A stretch of DNA of 64,000 nucleotides from Paracoccus denitrificans (GCF_900100045.1 NZ_FNEA01000023.1:1-64000); one strand, 5' to 3'; positions 15,963-25,804 are shown, numbered from the stretch's first letter. Program-made: numbers and translations. Notes: generated by a model not told the origin, from the letters alone.

Positions 15963-18278
15963 ATGAACATTCAATCCAAGGTCGAGAACCGCGGCATCGT
16001 GCGCGGCGGCGAGACCCTGAAGGAACATCGCGACCGGCTGATGGAGGCCACGAAGCGGACCAGGCATTACGCCGGCCTGCAGCAGACGGAGCTGCGCGAC
16101 AGCGACCCGATCAAATACAACAAGCTGTTCTCGCGGCTGCGTGCCGGGGTGGTGGACGCGCGCGAGACCGCCAAGAAGATCGCCGCCTCGCCCATCGTCG
16201 AGCAAGAGGGGGAACTGTGCTTCACCCTCTACAACGCGGCGGGCGATTCGATCCTGACCTCGACCGGCATCATCATCCATGTCGGCACCATGGGCGCGGC
16301 GATCAAGTACATGATCGAGAACGGCTGGGAGGATAACCCCGGCATCCGCGACAAGGACATCTTCTGCAACAACGACAGCCTGATCGGCAACGTCCATCCC
16401 TGCGACATCCACACCATCGTGCCGATCTTTCACGAGGGCGAGCTGATCGGCTGGGTCGGCGGCGTCACCCATGTGATCGACACCGGCTCGGTCGGGCCGG
16501 GCTCGATGTCCACCGGGCAGGTGCAGCGGTTCGGCGACGGCTATTCGATCACCTGCCGCAAGATCGGCGAGAACGACACGCTGTTCCGCGACTGGCTGCA
16601 TGAAAGCCAGCGCATGGTGCGCACCACGCGCTACTGGATGCTGGACGAACGCACCCGCGTCGCCGGCTGCCACATGATCCGCGACCTGGTGCAGGAGGTC
16701 ATCGCCGACGAGGGCATCGAGTCCTATTGGAAATTCGCCTATGAGGCGGTCGAGCACGGCCGGGTCGGCCTTCAGGCCCGCATCAAGGCGATGACCATTC
16801 CCGGCAAGTATCGCCAAGTCGGCTTCGTCGACGTGCCCTATGCGCATGAAGACGTGCGGGTTCCGTCCGACTTTGCCAAGGTCGACACGATCATGCACAC
16901 GCCGTCCGAGATCACCATCCGCGGCGACGGCACCTGGCGGCTGGACTTCGAGGGCTCGTCCCGCTGGGGCTGGCATACCTACAACGCCCATCAGGTCAGC
17001 TTCACCTCCGGCATCTGGGTGATGATGACGCAATCGCTGATCCCGACCGAGATGATCAACGACGGCGCCGCCTACGGGACAGAGTTCCGCCTGCCCAAGG
17101 GCACCTGGATGAACCCGGACGACCGGCGCGTGGCCTTCAGCTATTCCTGGCACTTCCTCGTCAGCTCATGGACGGCGCTGTGGCGGGGTCTCAGCCGGGC
17201 CTATTTCGGCCGCGGCTACCTGGAAGAGGTGAACGTCGGCAACGCCAATACCTCGAACTGGCTGCAGGGCGGCGGCTTCAACCAGTATGACGAGATCCAT
17301 GCCGTCAACTCGTTCGAATGCGCGGCGAACGGGGTCGGGGCCAGCGCGCATATGGACGGCATCAGCCATGCCGCCGCAGTGTGGAACCCGGAAGGCGACA
17401 TGGGCGACATGGAGATCTGGGAACTGGCCGAGCCGCTGGTCTATCTGGGCCGGCAGATCAAGGCGAGTTCCGGCGGCGCCGGCAAGTATCGCGGCGGCTG
17501 CGGCTTTGAAAGCCTGCGCATGGTATGGAACGCCAAGGACTGGACGATGTTCTTCATGGGCAACGGCCATATCAGCTCGGACTGGGGGCTGATGGGCGGC
17601 TATCCGGCGGCCTCGGGCTATCGCTTCGAAGCGCATGACACCCGGCTCAAGGAGATCATCGCCGAGGGCGGCGCCATCCCGCATGGCGGCGACACCGACC
17701 CCGAGAACCCGACCTGGGAGGCGATGCTGCCCGATGCGCGGATCAAGCGCGACAAGCAGGCCATCACCACCGAGGCGATGTTCAAGGACTACGACCTGTA
17801 TCTGAACTACATGCGGGGCGGTCCGGGTTTCGGCGATCCGCTGGACCGCGAGCCGCAGAAGGTGGCCGACGACGTGAACGGCGGCTACCTGCTGCCCCGC
17901 TTTGCCGAAAGCGTCTATGGCGTGATCCTTGCCCAGGCCGGCGACGGCATGCAGGGCGTCGATCAGGCCGCGACCGAGGCGAAGCGCAAGGCGATCCGCA
18001 AGGCACGGCTGGAGGAATCCGTCCCCACCCGGCAGTGGATGGAATCCGAGCGCGAGAAGATCCTCGCCAAGGATGCCGGCACCCATGTCCAGCAGATGTT
18101 CGCCGCATCCTTCAAGCTGGGCCCGCGCTTCGAGCAGCAGTTCCGCAGCTTCTGGAACCTGCCCGCCGACTGGAAGCTCATGGAGGCCGACCTGCCGATC
18201 CCGTCCTATGGGCGCGAATACTCCATGGACATCTCGGAACTGCCGGACGTGAAGACCGTCCAGTTCGTCGAGGAATGA
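15963..18278 (+). CDS. acxB: Acetone carboxylase, alpha subunit
   Basis: A 771-residue hydantoinase B-family protein, close to the 776 residues of characterised acetone carboxylase alpha subunits. It contains HyuB motifs such as FCNNDSLIGNVHPCDIHTI (about 138-156) and SGGAGKYRGGCGFE near residue 505. In the complex, alpha carries the carboxylation site with the metal. It follows acxA after 24 bp with a GGGAGGAG ribosome site. It uses the same strand and codon style as its neighbours. A hairpin separates it from acxC. Confidence 0.9.
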   Translation: MNIQSKVENRGIVRGGETLKEHRDRLMEATKRTRHYAGLQQTELRDSDPIKYNKLFSRLRAGVVDARETAKKIAASPIVEQEGELCFTLYNAAGDSILTSTGIIIHVGTMGAAIKYMIENGWEDNPGIRDKDIFCNNDSLIGNVHPCDIHTIVPIFHEGELIGWVGGVTHVIDTGSVGPGSMSTGQVQRFGDGYSITCRKIGENDTLFRDWLHESQRMVRTTRYWMLDERTRVAGCHMIRDLVQEVIADEGIESYWKFAYEAVEHGRVGLQARIKAMTIPGKYRQVGFVDVPYAHEDVRVPSDFAKVDTIMHTPSEITIRGDGTWRLDFEGSSRWGWHTYNAHQVSFTSGIWVMMTQSLIPTEMINDGAAYGTEFRLPKGTWMNPDDRRVAFSYSWHFLVSSWTALWRGLSRAYFGRGYLEEVNVGNANTSNWLQGGGFNQYDEIHAVNSFECAANGVGASAHMDGISHAAAVWNPEGDMGDMEIWELAEPLVYLGRQIKASSGGAGKYRGGCGFESLRMVWNAKDWTMFFMGNGHISSDWGLMGGYPAASGYRFEAHDTRLKEIIAEGGAIPHGGDTDPENPTWEAMLPDARIKRDKQAITTEAMFKDYDLYLNYMRGGPGFGDPLDREPQKVADDVNGGYLLPRFAESVYGVILAQAGDGMQGVDQAATEAKRKAIRKARLEESVPTRQWMESEREKILAKDAGTHVQQMFAASFKLGPRFEQQFRSFWNLPADWKLMEADLPIPSYGREYSMDISELPDVKTVQFVEE

Positions 18279-18286
18279 ACCGTCCC

Positions 18287-18310
18287 GGCGGCGTCTCCTG
18301 CGACGCCGCC
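18287..18310 (+). terminator. Intercistronic hairpin between acxB and acxC
   Basis: A perfect 9-bp stem (GGCGGCGTC with GACGCCGCC) and a 6-base loop TCCTGC occupy the 64-bp gap between alpha and gamma subunit genes. No T-run follows, so it is more likely a processing or stabilising hairpin, or weak attenuator, than a full terminator. The subunits are needed in equal amounts, so stabilisation of one transcript segment is the easier idea. Confidence 0.5.
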
Positions 18311-18342
18311 GCCCCCGGAAGGCCAGTCAGACGGAGGTTCCC

Positions 18343-18843
18343 ATGGCCTATACCAAGACCAAGATCAAAGACCTGGTGGACGGCAAGATCGACCGCGATA
18401 CGCTGCACACCATGCTCTCCACCCCCAAGGACAAGGAGAGGTTCCAGACCTATATCGAGATCCTGCAGGAGCAGGTGGAATGGGACGATCCCATCATCCT
18501 GCCGCTTGGCCCCAAGCTGTATATCGTCCAGCGCAAGTCGGACAGGAAATGGATGATCCGCAGCCAGGCCGGCCACGATTTCTGCGAATGGGATCAGAAC
18601 TGGAAGCTGCATGCCCGGATCCGCGTGCGCGAGACCGCCGAAAAGATGGAGGAGCTTTATCCCCGCCTGATGGCACCTTCGCCGGACTGGCAGGTGATCC
18701 GCGAATATTTCTGCCCGATCTCGGGCGACCTGCTGGATGTCGAGGCCCCCACGCCCTGGTATCCGGTGATCCATGATTTCGAGCCGGATATCGACACCTT
18801 CTACAAGGATTGGCTTGGCATGGCGGTTCCTGAACGGGCCTGA
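18343..18843 (+). CDS. acxC: Acetone carboxylase, gamma subunit
   Basis: A 166-residue protein matching the small gamma subunit of acetone carboxylase (about 168 residues). Characteristic segments are KIKDLVDGKIDRDTLHTMLS at the start, a tryptophan/histidine-rich middle, and the ending YFCPISGDLLDVEAPTPWYPVIHDFEPDIDTFY. A GACGGAGG ribosome site precedes the ATG. It completes acxRABC. Gamma is required for assembly and activity of the heterohexamer. A strong terminator begins 26 bp after the stop codon. Confidence 0.92.
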   Translation: MAYTKTKIKDLVDGKIDRDTLHTMLSTPKDKERFQTYIEILQEQVEWDDPIILPLGPKLYIVQRKSDRKWMIRSQAGHDFCEWDQNWKLHARIRVRETAEKMEELYPRLMAPSPDWQVIREYFCPISGDLLDVEAPTPWYPVIHDFEPDIDTFYKDWLGMAVPERA

Positions 18844-18868
18844 GACGTCCCCCGAACTCAGTCCCCGG

Positions 18869-18903
18869 AGTGGGGCGCCCGGAAATCGGGCGCCCCACTG
18901 TTT
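18869..18903 (+). terminator. Rho-independent-type terminator after acxC
   Basis: A perfect 13-bp stem (AGTGGGGCGCCCG with CGGGCGCCCCACT) has loop GAAAT and ends with GTTT. It ends the acx operon. The remaining bases up to the guanine deaminase stop at 19031 show nothing else I recognise. Confidence 0.8.
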
Positions 18904-19030
18904 GCGTTCCCGCTGACCCCGGCCGAGGCACCCGCCGCCCCCCACGGGAACCATGAAGGCGCCTGTCGTAAACGGCTGGGATTGCGGGATCTGCGACGAC
19001 CCGGCCGATGTCCCGGCCCATGGACCCGGT

Positions 19031-20308
19031 TCAGCCGAGCATGGGTTTCCCCGCGACATAGGTCTGCGCGATGGCGCGGTCGTCGCCGAGGATCTGCAGG
19101 ATGAACAGCTCTTCGGCCAGGGTTTCGGCGCGGTCCATGCGCAGCGCCATCGCCGGCGTGGCGCGGCTGTCCAGCACCACCAGGTCGGCATCGCTGCCGG
19201 GGTCCAGCGTGCCGATCCGCTCGGCCATGCCGAGCGCCAGCGCATTGCCGCGCGTGACCCAATGGAAGGCGGCGAATGGATGCAGCTTCTGGCCGCGCAG
19301 TTGCAGGATCTTGTAGCCCTCGTTCAGGGTTTGCAGCATGGAATAGCTGGTGCCGCCGCCGACATCGGTGGCGATGCCGCTGACCACGCCCGCCGCGCGC
19401 AAGCCCGCCTCGTCGAAAAGCCCCGAGCCGAGGAACAGGTTCGAGGTCGGGCAGAACACCGCCCGGCTGCCGGTCTCGGCCATGCGGGCGATCTCGCGCG
19501 GCTCCAGGTGGATGGAATGGCCGAGCAGCAGCTTGTCCGACAGGAGCCCGTAGGTCTCGTAGATGTCGAGATAGTCGCGCGCCTGCGGATAGAGGCTGAG
19601 GGTGAAGGCGATCTCGTCGCGGTTCTCGGACAGATGCGTCTGGATGTGGCAGTCGGGATGTTCGCGCACCAGTTGCCCGGTCATCCGCATCTGTTCGGGC
19701 GTCGAGGTGATGGCGAAGCGCGGGGTGATGGCATAGCGCTGGCGGCCCCGGCCGTGCCATTTCTCGATGAGCCGCTTGCTGTCGTCATAGCCCTGCTGCG
19801 GCGTGTCCAGCACCGCCTCGGGGGCGTTGCGGTCCATCATCACCTTGCCGGCGATCATCGCCATGCCCCGCGCCTCGGCGGCCGAGAACAGCGCCTCGGC
19901 CGATTGCGGATGCACCGAGCAGAAGGCGACGGCGGTGGTCGTGCCGTGCTGGAGGAGCAGGTCGAGGAACTTTTCGGCCATCAGCGGCGCATGGCCCTGT
20001 TGGGCAAAGCGCGATTCCTCGGGGAAGGTATAGGTGTTGAGCCAGTCGAGAAGCTGCGCCCCCCAGCTGGCGATCACCTGCACCTGCGGGAAATGGATAT
20101 GGGTGTCGATGAAGCCCGGCAGGATCAGGTGCGGCCGGTGGTCGATTTCCGGCAGGCCCGGCTCGTGCAGCGCGGCATAGTCGCCGATGGCGACGATCTT
20201 GCCGTCTTGGGTGATGATGGCGCCGTCCTCGTGATAGGTGAAGGCGTTCTCGACCTCGACCGGGTCGGCGTGGAAGGAGAGCGTGCGCCCCCGGATCAGC
20301 TGTCGCAT
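19031..20308 (-). CDS. guaD: Guanine deaminase
   Basis: A 425-residue zinc amidohydrolase converting guanine to xanthine plus ammonia. Motifs are LPGFIDTHIHFPQ (metal histidines) near residue 75, a QTHLSEN loop and GHSIHLEPREI near 240, and TDVGGGTSYSM near 315. It is the last gene of the xdhABC operon: its ATG overlaps the xdhC stop by 13 bp. Its product xanthine is the substrate of the dehydrogenase encoded upstream, so the operon channels guanine to urate. Confidence 0.92.
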   Translation of the reverse strand: MRQLIRGRTLSFHADPVEVENAFTYHEDGAIITQDGKIVAIGDYAALHEPGLPEIDHRPHLILPGFIDTHIHFPQVQVIASWGAQLLDWLNTYTFPEESRFAQQGHAPLMAEKFLDLLLQHGTTTAVAFCSVHPQSAEALFSAAEARGMAMIAGKVMMDRNAPEAVLDTPQQGYDDSKRLIEKWHGRGRQRYAITPRFAITSTPEQMRMTGQLVREHPDCHIQTHLSENRDEIAFTLSLYPQARDYLDIYETYGLLSDKLLLGHSIHLEPREIARMAETGSRAVFCPTSNLFLGSGLFDEAGLRAAGVVSGIATDVGGGTSYSMLQTLNEGYKILQLRGQKLHPFAAFHWVTRGNALALGMAERIGTLDPGSDADLVVLDSRATPAMALRMDRAETLAEELFILQILGDDRAIAQTYVAGKPMLG

Positions 20309-21039
20309 GAGTATTTTTCGAACGGTGAAACGGTTTCGGTCAGCCGGCCGATGATCTCGGCGGCGGTGAAGGCGGCGATGACCTCGGGGCGCTTGTCGCG
20401 CGACCAGCCGGCGCCGATGGGGCAGGTCAGCCGGTCGGTGTCGAGCCCCTGGGCGCGGGCGAAGCGGCGGAACTGCACCAGCTTCGTCTTGCTGCCGATC
20501 ATGCCGATATAGGGCGCGTCCATGCGGCGCAGAGCCTCGGCGGCAAGCAGGAAGTCCAGCGCATGGTCATGGGTGACGATGATATGGCTGGTGCCGAAGG
20601 GCGCTTGCCGGATCTCGGCCTCGGGCAGCGGCGTCAGGCGGGTCTCGCCGGTCGCTTGCGCCAGTTCGCCGGCGCGCTGGTCGATCAGGACCGGGCGCAA
20701 GGGCAGCAATGCCAGCGCCTTGGCAAGCGCCCGGCCGACATGGCCGGCGCCGAAGATCAGCACCTGCGGATGCTCGGGGCCGGCGGGGGCCTCGGCCACG
20801 CGGGTCAGGGTAAGCTCGACCCGGCCCCCGCAGCATTGGCCGATCTCGGGGCCCAGCGGCACGTCCATCATGGCCTGCGCCTCGCCGCGCGCCAGCATCT
20901 GCCGGGCGCGGTCGATGGCCATGTATTCCAGCTGGCCGCCGCCGATGGTGCCGCTGAGCCCCTCGGGGGCGACGAACATCGCCGCCCCCTTTTCGCGCGG
21001 GGAGGAGCCGCGCGTGCGGGTGATCTCGACCCGGATCAT
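20296..21039 (-). CDS. xdhC: Xanthine dehydrogenase accessory protein XdhC
   Basis: A 247-residue XdhC/CoxI-family chaperone that binds molybdenum cofactor, promotes its sulfuration and inserts it into XdhB. Marks are ITRTRGSSPREKGAAM, GTIGGGQLEYMAI, EIGQCCGGRVEL (the conserved cysteine pair near 75) and the Rossmann-like LIFGAGHVGRALAKALA near 105. I chose the ATG at 21037-21039 overlapping the xdhB stop; longer frames upstream lie inside xdhB. It sits between xdhB and guaD in the purine operon. Confidence 0.9.
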   Translation of the reverse strand: MIRVEITRTRGSSPREKGAAMFVAPEGLSGTIGGGQLEYMAIDRARQMLARGEAQAMMDVPLGPEIGQCCGGRVELTLTRVAEAPAGPEHPQVLIFGAGHVGRALAKALALLPLRPVLIDQRAGELAQATGETRLTPLPEAEIRQAPFGTSHIIVTHDHALDFLLAAEALRRMDAPYIGMIGSKTKLVQFRRFARAQGLDTDRLTCPIGAGWSRDKRPEVIAAFTAAEIIGRLTETVSPFEKYSCDS

Positions 21040-23348
21040 GGCCGCAGCCGCTCGATGGCCATCAGCACGCGCTCGGGTGTGGCGGGCGCGTCGATGCGCG
21101 GGTTCTCGGCATAGCCGTTGAACGACGCGACGGCCATGTTCAGCGCCTGGAAGACCGAGATGCCCAGCATGAAGGGCGGCTCGCCCACGGCCTTGGAGCG
21201 CTTGATCGTCGCCTCGCGGTTCACCGACCAGTCGGCCAGGTCGACGTTGAAGACCTTGGGCCGGTCGGAGGCCAGCGGGATCTTGTAGGTCGAGGGCGCA
21301 TGGGTGCGCAGCCGGCCCTTGTCGTCCCACCACAGTTCCTCGCTGGTCAGCCAGCCGGTGCCCTGCACGAAGGCGCCCTCGACCTGGCCCTTGTCCAGCG
21401 CCGGGTTCAGGCTGCGGCCCACGTCATGCAGCACGTCGGCGCGCTCGATGACATATTCGCCGGTCAGCGTGTCGACCGAGACCTCGGAGCAGGCGGCGCC
21501 ATAGGCGAAGTAATAGAACGGCCGGCCCTGCCCGGTATCGCGGTTCCAGTGGATCTTGGGCGTCTTGTAGAAGCCGGCGGCCGACAGCTGGATGCGTGCC
21601 AGATAGGCGGTCTTGACGAAATCCTCGAAGGGCATTTCCTCGGTGCCGATCTGCACCGTCTCGCCGATGTTGACCAGTTCCGGCGGCACGCCCCTGGCTT
21701 CTGCGGCGAATGCGGTCAGCCGCTCGATCAATTGCCGGCAGGCGTCCAGCGCCGCCATGCCGTTCAGGTCCGAGCCCGACGAGGCCGCGGTGGCCGAGGT
21801 GTTCGGCACCTTCTCGGTCGTGGTCTTGGTGATCTTGATGCGGTCGATGCTGACCCCCAGCGCCTCGGCCACCACTTGCGCGACCTTGGTGTTCAGGCCC
21901 TGGCCCATCTCGGTGCCGCCGTGGTTCAGGTGGATCGAGCCGTCCGAATAGATGTGGATCAGCGCACCGGCCTGGTTGTACCAGGTCGCGGTAAAGCTGA
22001 TGCCGAACTTGACTGGGGTAAGCGCGATGCCCTTGCGGATCGCGCCGCCCTGTTCCTTCGCACGGGCGTTCCAGTCCAGCACGGCCTGGCGGCGGGCGTG
22101 GTAGTCGCTGCTGGCCTCCAGCTCCTCGAAGATGCGGGGCAGGATCTGGTCCTCGACCTCCTGGTGATAGGGGGTGAGCTGGCCGTTTTCGTAAAGGTTC
22201 AGCTTGCGGATCTCCAGCGGGTCGCGGCCAAGGGCATAGGCGATGTCCTCGACGATGCGCTCGGCCATGACCACGCCCTGCGGGCCGCCGAAGCCGCGGA
22301 AGGCGGTATTCGAGCAGGTGTTGGTCTTCATCGGATGGCTGCGCAGCTCGACCGCCGGGTAGTAATAGGCATTGTCGGCGTGGAACAGCGCCCGATCCGT
22401 CACCGGGCCCGAGAGATCCGAGGAAAAGCCGCAGCGGGCATAGAAATCGGCATCGACGGCGTGGATCTTGCCGGTTTCGTCATAGCCCGCCCGATAGTCG
22501 ATGACGAAGTCGTGGCGCTTGCCGGTGATCGAGAAATCGTCGTCGCGGTCGGGGCGCAGCTTGACGGCGCGCTTGAGCTTCTTGGCCGCCAGCGCCGAGA
22601 TGCAGGCGAACGGGTTCATCTGCGATTCCTTGCCGCCGAAGCCGCCGCCCATGCGCCGCACGTTCACCACCACGGCGTTCGAGGGCACGCCCAGCACATG
22701 GGCGACCATGTGCTGCACTTCGCTGGGATGCTGGGTCGAGACGTTGACGACGACCTCGTCGTCCTCGCCCGGGATCGAGAAGGCGATCTGGCTTTCCAGG
22801 TAGAAATGTTCCTGCCCGCCGACGGTCAGCCGGCCTTCGATGCGCCGGGGCGCGCGGTCCATTTCAGCCATGTCGCCGCGCTTGAGCTTCAGGGGCTTCG
22901 TCACATAGCCCATGCCGGCGTCGCGGGCCGAGATTGCATCGATGGCAAAGGGCAGTTCCTCGTATTCCACGCGGGCCAGCTGGCAGGCGCGGCGGGCCTG
23001 GTCGCGGGTCTCGGCCACCACGGCAAAGATCGGCTGGCCGTGGAACTGCACCTCGTCCTGGGCCAGCAGCGGCTCGTCGTGCAGTCCGGTGGGCGAGATG
23101 TCGTTATGGCCGGGAATGTCCGCGGCGGTCAGCACCAGATGCACGCCGGGGGCCTTGCGCACCGCGTCGAGGTCCATCCCGACGATGCGGCCATGCGCCA
23201 CGGTCGAAAGCCCCAGATAGGCGTGCAGCGTGCCGACCGGCTCCAGCAGGTCGTCGGTATAGTCGGCCAGGCCGGTGACATGTTTCACGGCCGAATCGTG
23301 GATGATGGGCGTATGGGCGGCGCCCTTGACGAAAACGTCCTGTTTCAT
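21036..23348 (-). CDS. xdhB: Xanthine dehydrogenase, molybdopterin-binding large subunit
   Basis: A 770-residue molybdenum hydroxylase subunit oxidising hypoxanthine and xanthine to urate in the cytoplasm. It has the domain order aldehyde-oxidase a/b hammerhead (about 20-130) and Mo-binding domains (about 140-765). Typical motifs are QPIFAVVAET, MGGGFGGKESQ, TAFRGFGGPQG, and near the C-terminus AVGEPPFMLGISVF with the catalytic Glu. Length agrees with bacterial XdhB. ATG 23348 overlaps the xdhA stop. Its stop overlaps xdhC. Confidence 0.95.
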   Translation of the reverse strand: MKQDVFVKGAAHTPIIHDSAVKHVTGLADYTDDLLEPVGTLHAYLGLSTVAHGRIVGMDLDAVRKAPGVHLVLTAADIPGHNDISPTGLHDEPLLAQDEVQFHGQPIFAVVAETRDQARRACQLARVEYEELPFAIDAISARDAGMGYVTKPLKLKRGDMAEMDRAPRRIEGRLTVGGQEHFYLESQIAFSIPGEDDEVVVNVSTQHPSEVQHMVAHVLGVPSNAVVVNVRRMGGGFGGKESQMNPFACISALAAKKLKRAVKLRPDRDDDFSITGKRHDFVIDYRAGYDETGKIHAVDADFYARCGFSSDLSGPVTDRALFHADNAYYYPAVELRSHPMKTNTCSNTAFRGFGGPQGVVMAERIVEDIAYALGRDPLEIRKLNLYENGQLTPYHQEVEDQILPRIFEELEASSDYHARRQAVLDWNARAKEQGGAIRKGIALTPVKFGISFTATWYNQAGALIHIYSDGSIHLNHGGTEMGQGLNTKVAQVVAEALGVSIDRIKITKTTTEKVPNTSATAASSGSDLNGMAALDACRQLIERLTAFAAEARGVPPELVNIGETVQIGTEEMPFEDFVKTAYLARIQLSAAGFYKTPKIHWNRDTGQGRPFYYFAYGAACSEVSVDTLTGEYVIERADVLHDVGRSLNPALDKGQVEGAFVQGTGWLTSEELWWDDKGRLRTHAPSTYKIPLASDRPKVFNVDLADWSVNREATIKRSKAVGEPPFMLGISVFQALNMAVASFNGYAENPRIDAPATPERVLMAIERLRP

Positions 23349-24790
23349 TCGACCCTCCTCAGGCGGTGGTCTGCGCCCTGCTGTTCAAGCCAGAAGCGGC
23401 GGAAGAAGTTGGCGGCGAGTTGCTGGCGATATTCCTTGCTGGCCCGCCAGTCGCTGAGCGGCTGGAAGTCGTTTGCGACCGCACGCGCGGCGGCCTCGAA
23501 GGTCTCGGCGGTGAAGGGCTGGCCCTTCAGCGCCGCCTCGGCCTGGGTGGCGCGTTTCGGTGTCGCGGCCATGCCGCCGAATGCCACGCGCGCGTCGATG
23601 ATCGTGGCGCCGTCGGTTTCCACCCGGAAGGCGGCGGCCGAGGCGGTGATATCGGCGTGATGGCGCTTGGAGACCTTGTAGGCGGCGATCCTGGCCTCGC
23701 CTTTCAGCGGCACGGTGATCGATTCCACGAACTCGCCGGGGCGGCGGTCCTGCTTGCCGTATTCGATGAAGTAGTCCTCGATGGGCAGTTCGCGTGCGCC
23801 CTCGGCGCTGCGCAGCCGCAGGCTCGCGCCAAGCGCGATCAGCAGCGGCGGGGTCTCGCCGATGGGCGAGCCGTTCGCCACGTTGCCGCCGATGGTGCCG
23901 GCGTTCCTGACCTGCCAGCCGCCGATGCGCAGCCAGTAATCCACCGCCTCGGGGAAATGCTCGCGCAGGAAGGGCTCGAACTCGGAATAGGTCACGCCGG
24001 CGCCGATGGTGATGTGGCCGGGGGCGATCTCGATCCTCTTGAGATCCTGCAGATGGCCGATGAACACGGCCGGAGAGATGTTGCGCAGGAATTTCGTCAC
24101 CCACAGGCCCACGTCGGTCGCGCCCGCGACGATGGTGGCCTTGGGGTTCTCGGCCAGGACCTGCGCCAGGTCGGCGGCATCGGCCGGCAGGATGGCACGA
24201 TCCTCGCCGCGCGCCACCTCGACGCGTTCGCGCGGAATGGCATCGAGCGCGGCGGTGATGCGGTCGCGCTCGACCGTCAGCGCATCCATGTGTTGCCCGC
24301 CCGCCTCGCTGGCCGCGAAGGCCGCCTTCACGATCGGCTCGTAGCCGGTGCAGCGGCACAGGTTGCCTTGCAGCGCGGTCTCGATCGCCAGCATGTCGGG
24401 ATGCGGATCGGACATCCACAGCCCGTAAAGCGCCATGACGAAGCCCGGCGTGCAAAAGCCGCACTGGCTGCCGTGATGCTCGACCATGGCGGCCTGGACC
24501 GGGTGCAGCCCGCCATCAGCGCCGCGCAGATGCTCGACGGTGACGACATGGCAGCCGTGGCACGAGGCCAGGAAGCGGATGCAGGCGTTGATCGGCTCGT
24601 AATGCAGCCGGCCCTGGTGCAACCGGCCGACCAGCACGGTGCAGGCGCCGCAATCGCCCTCGGCGCAGCCCTCCTTGGTGCCGGTCAGGCGGCGATTGAG
24701 CCGCAGGAAGTCCAGAAGTGTGTCGCGCGAGCCCGCCTCGGTCAGGCTGATCTCGGTGTCGTTCAGAAGAAAGCGCAATTCGTGGCCCAT
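23345..24790 (-). CDS. xdhA: Xanthine dehydrogenase, FAD and iron-sulfur small subunit
   Basis: A 481-residue subunit. Residues about 5-75 carry a plant-ferredoxin-type [2Fe-2S] site (GTKEGCAEGDCGACTVL plus a later Cys). Residues about 80-160 carry the second [2Fe-2S] site (HGSQCGFCTPGF and GNLCRCTGY). Residues about 190-470 form the FAD domain (NPKATIVAGATDVGLWVTK, AGTIGGNVANGSPIGETPP). It passes electrons from the Mo site to NAD+. First gene of xdhABC-guaD and divergent from a LysR regulator. Confidence 0.95.
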   Translation of the reverse strand: MGHELRFLLNDTEISLTEAGSRDTLLDFLRLNRRLTGTKEGCAEGDCGACTVLVGRLHQGRLHYEPINACIRFLASCHGCHVVTVEHLRGADGGLHPVQAAMVEHHGSQCGFCTPGFVMALYGLWMSDPHPDMLAIETALQGNLCRCTGYEPIVKAAFAASEAGGQHMDALTVERDRITAALDAIPRERVEVARGEDRAILPADAADLAQVLAENPKATIVAGATDVGLWVTKFLRNISPAVFIGHLQDLKRIEIAPGHITIGAGVTYSEFEPFLREHFPEAVDYWLRIGGWQVRNAGTIGGNVANGSPIGETPPLLIALGASLRLRSAEGARELPIEDYFIEYGKQDRRPGEFVESITVPLKGEARIAAYKVSKRHHADITASAAAFRVETDGATIIDARVAFGGMAATPKRATQAEAALKGQPFTAETFEAAARAVANDFQPLSDWRASKEYRQQLAANFFRRFWLEQQGADHRLRRVE

Positions 24791-24907
24791 TCGGTCCTCG
24801 CTCGCATGGCTGGGTATGGGAAAAGCCTAGATGCGAATTGCTCTTTGCGAAATCTCGGATTGAGCATAAGACTTTCAGCGATTCCTTGAAAGAGGCGGGT
24901 TGAAGCC

Positions 24908-25804
24908 ATGCCATATCTTGAAAGTCTGCGGGTTTTCGTCCGCGTGGTCGAGCTGGGCTCGATCACCGCCGGCGGTCGCGACCTGCGCATGTCGCCGGCG
25001 GTCGCCTCGAACCGGATCAAGGATCTGGAGACGCGATACGGGGTACGGCTGCTCAATCGCACCACGCGCAAGCTGGTGCCGACCGAGGTGGGGCGCGCCT
25101 TCTACGACAATGCTCGCCGGGTGATCGAGACGCTGGACGAGGCCGAGGCGGTGGTCTCGGGCTTTTCCGGCATGCCGCATGGCGCCTTGCGGGTGACGGC
25201 GCCGCTGGGCCTGGGGCGGCGGCTGATCGCGCCGCTGGTGCCGAAGTTCTGCGACGAATATCCGGGGGTCGAGGTGCGGCTGCGGCTATCGGACCGCAAC
25301 GTGGACATCATCGCGGACGGGATCGACCTGGCCTTCTTCCTGGGCGAGCCGCAGGATTCGGCGCTGAAATGGCGGCGGATCGCGGAATGCCGGCGGGTGC
25401 TGGTGGCGACCCCGGCCTATCTGGAGCAGCACGGCCGCCCCGAGCGTCCCGAGGACCTGACCGCGCATAACTGCCTGCTGCTGCGCTATCCGCGCAGCCC
25501 GGAATATTACTGGGTGCTGCAAACCCCCGAGGGGCCGCAGAAAATGCTGGTGAACGGCAAGTTCGACGCCGATGACGGCGACGTGCTCAGCGCCTGGGCG
25601 CTGGGGGGCAGGGGGATCGTCAACCGCCCGCGCTACGAGGTGGCCGAACATCTCGCCTCGGGGCGGCTGGTCGAGGTGCTGCCGGAATACCCGCCGACCC
25701 CTTCGCAATTCGGGGTGCTGACGCCGCATCGGCGCCTGCAGGATCCCAAGGTGCGGCTGTTTGCGGATTTCATCGCCCGCGAGGTGCGGGGGATGTTCGC
25801 CTGA
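24908..25804 (+). CDS. LysR-family transcriptional regulator, divergent from xdh operon
   Basis: A 298-residue LysR regulator: helix-turn-helix at 1-60 (PYLESLRVFVRVVELGSITAGGRDLRMSPAVASNRIKDLE) and a periplasmic-binding-like effector domain at about 90-295. It resembles the subgroup with a GALRVTAPLGLGRRLIAPLV start of the effector domain (DsdC/AaeR-like, often called CrgA type). The 117-bp divergent gap to xdhA contains two TGCGAA direct copies (24832 and 24846) but no clear LysR palindrome. Position suggests control of xdhABC-guaD; ligand unknown. Confidence 0.85.
   Translation: MPYLESLRVFVRVVELGSITAGGRDLRMSPAVASNRIKDLETRYGVRLLNRTTRKLVPTEVGRAFYDNARRVIETLDEAEAVVSGFSGMPHGALRVTAPLGLGRRLIAPLVPKFCDEYPGVEVRLRLSDRNVDIIADGIDLAFFLGEPQDSALKWRRIAECRRVLVATPAYLEQHGRPERPEDLTAHNCLLLRYPRSPEYYWVLQTPEGPQKMLVNGKFDADDGDVLSAWALGGRGIVNRPRYEVAEHLASGRLVEVLPEYPPTPSQFGVLTPHRRLQDPKVRLFADFIAREVRGMFA

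Noticed and set aside
13410..17153. A 1247-codon open frame on the minus strand opposite acxA and acxB
   Set aside because: It mirrors strong GC bias at third codon positions of real genes on the other strand; the translation is low-complexity and resembles no family, whereas the plus-strand proteins are clear acetone carboxylase subunits.
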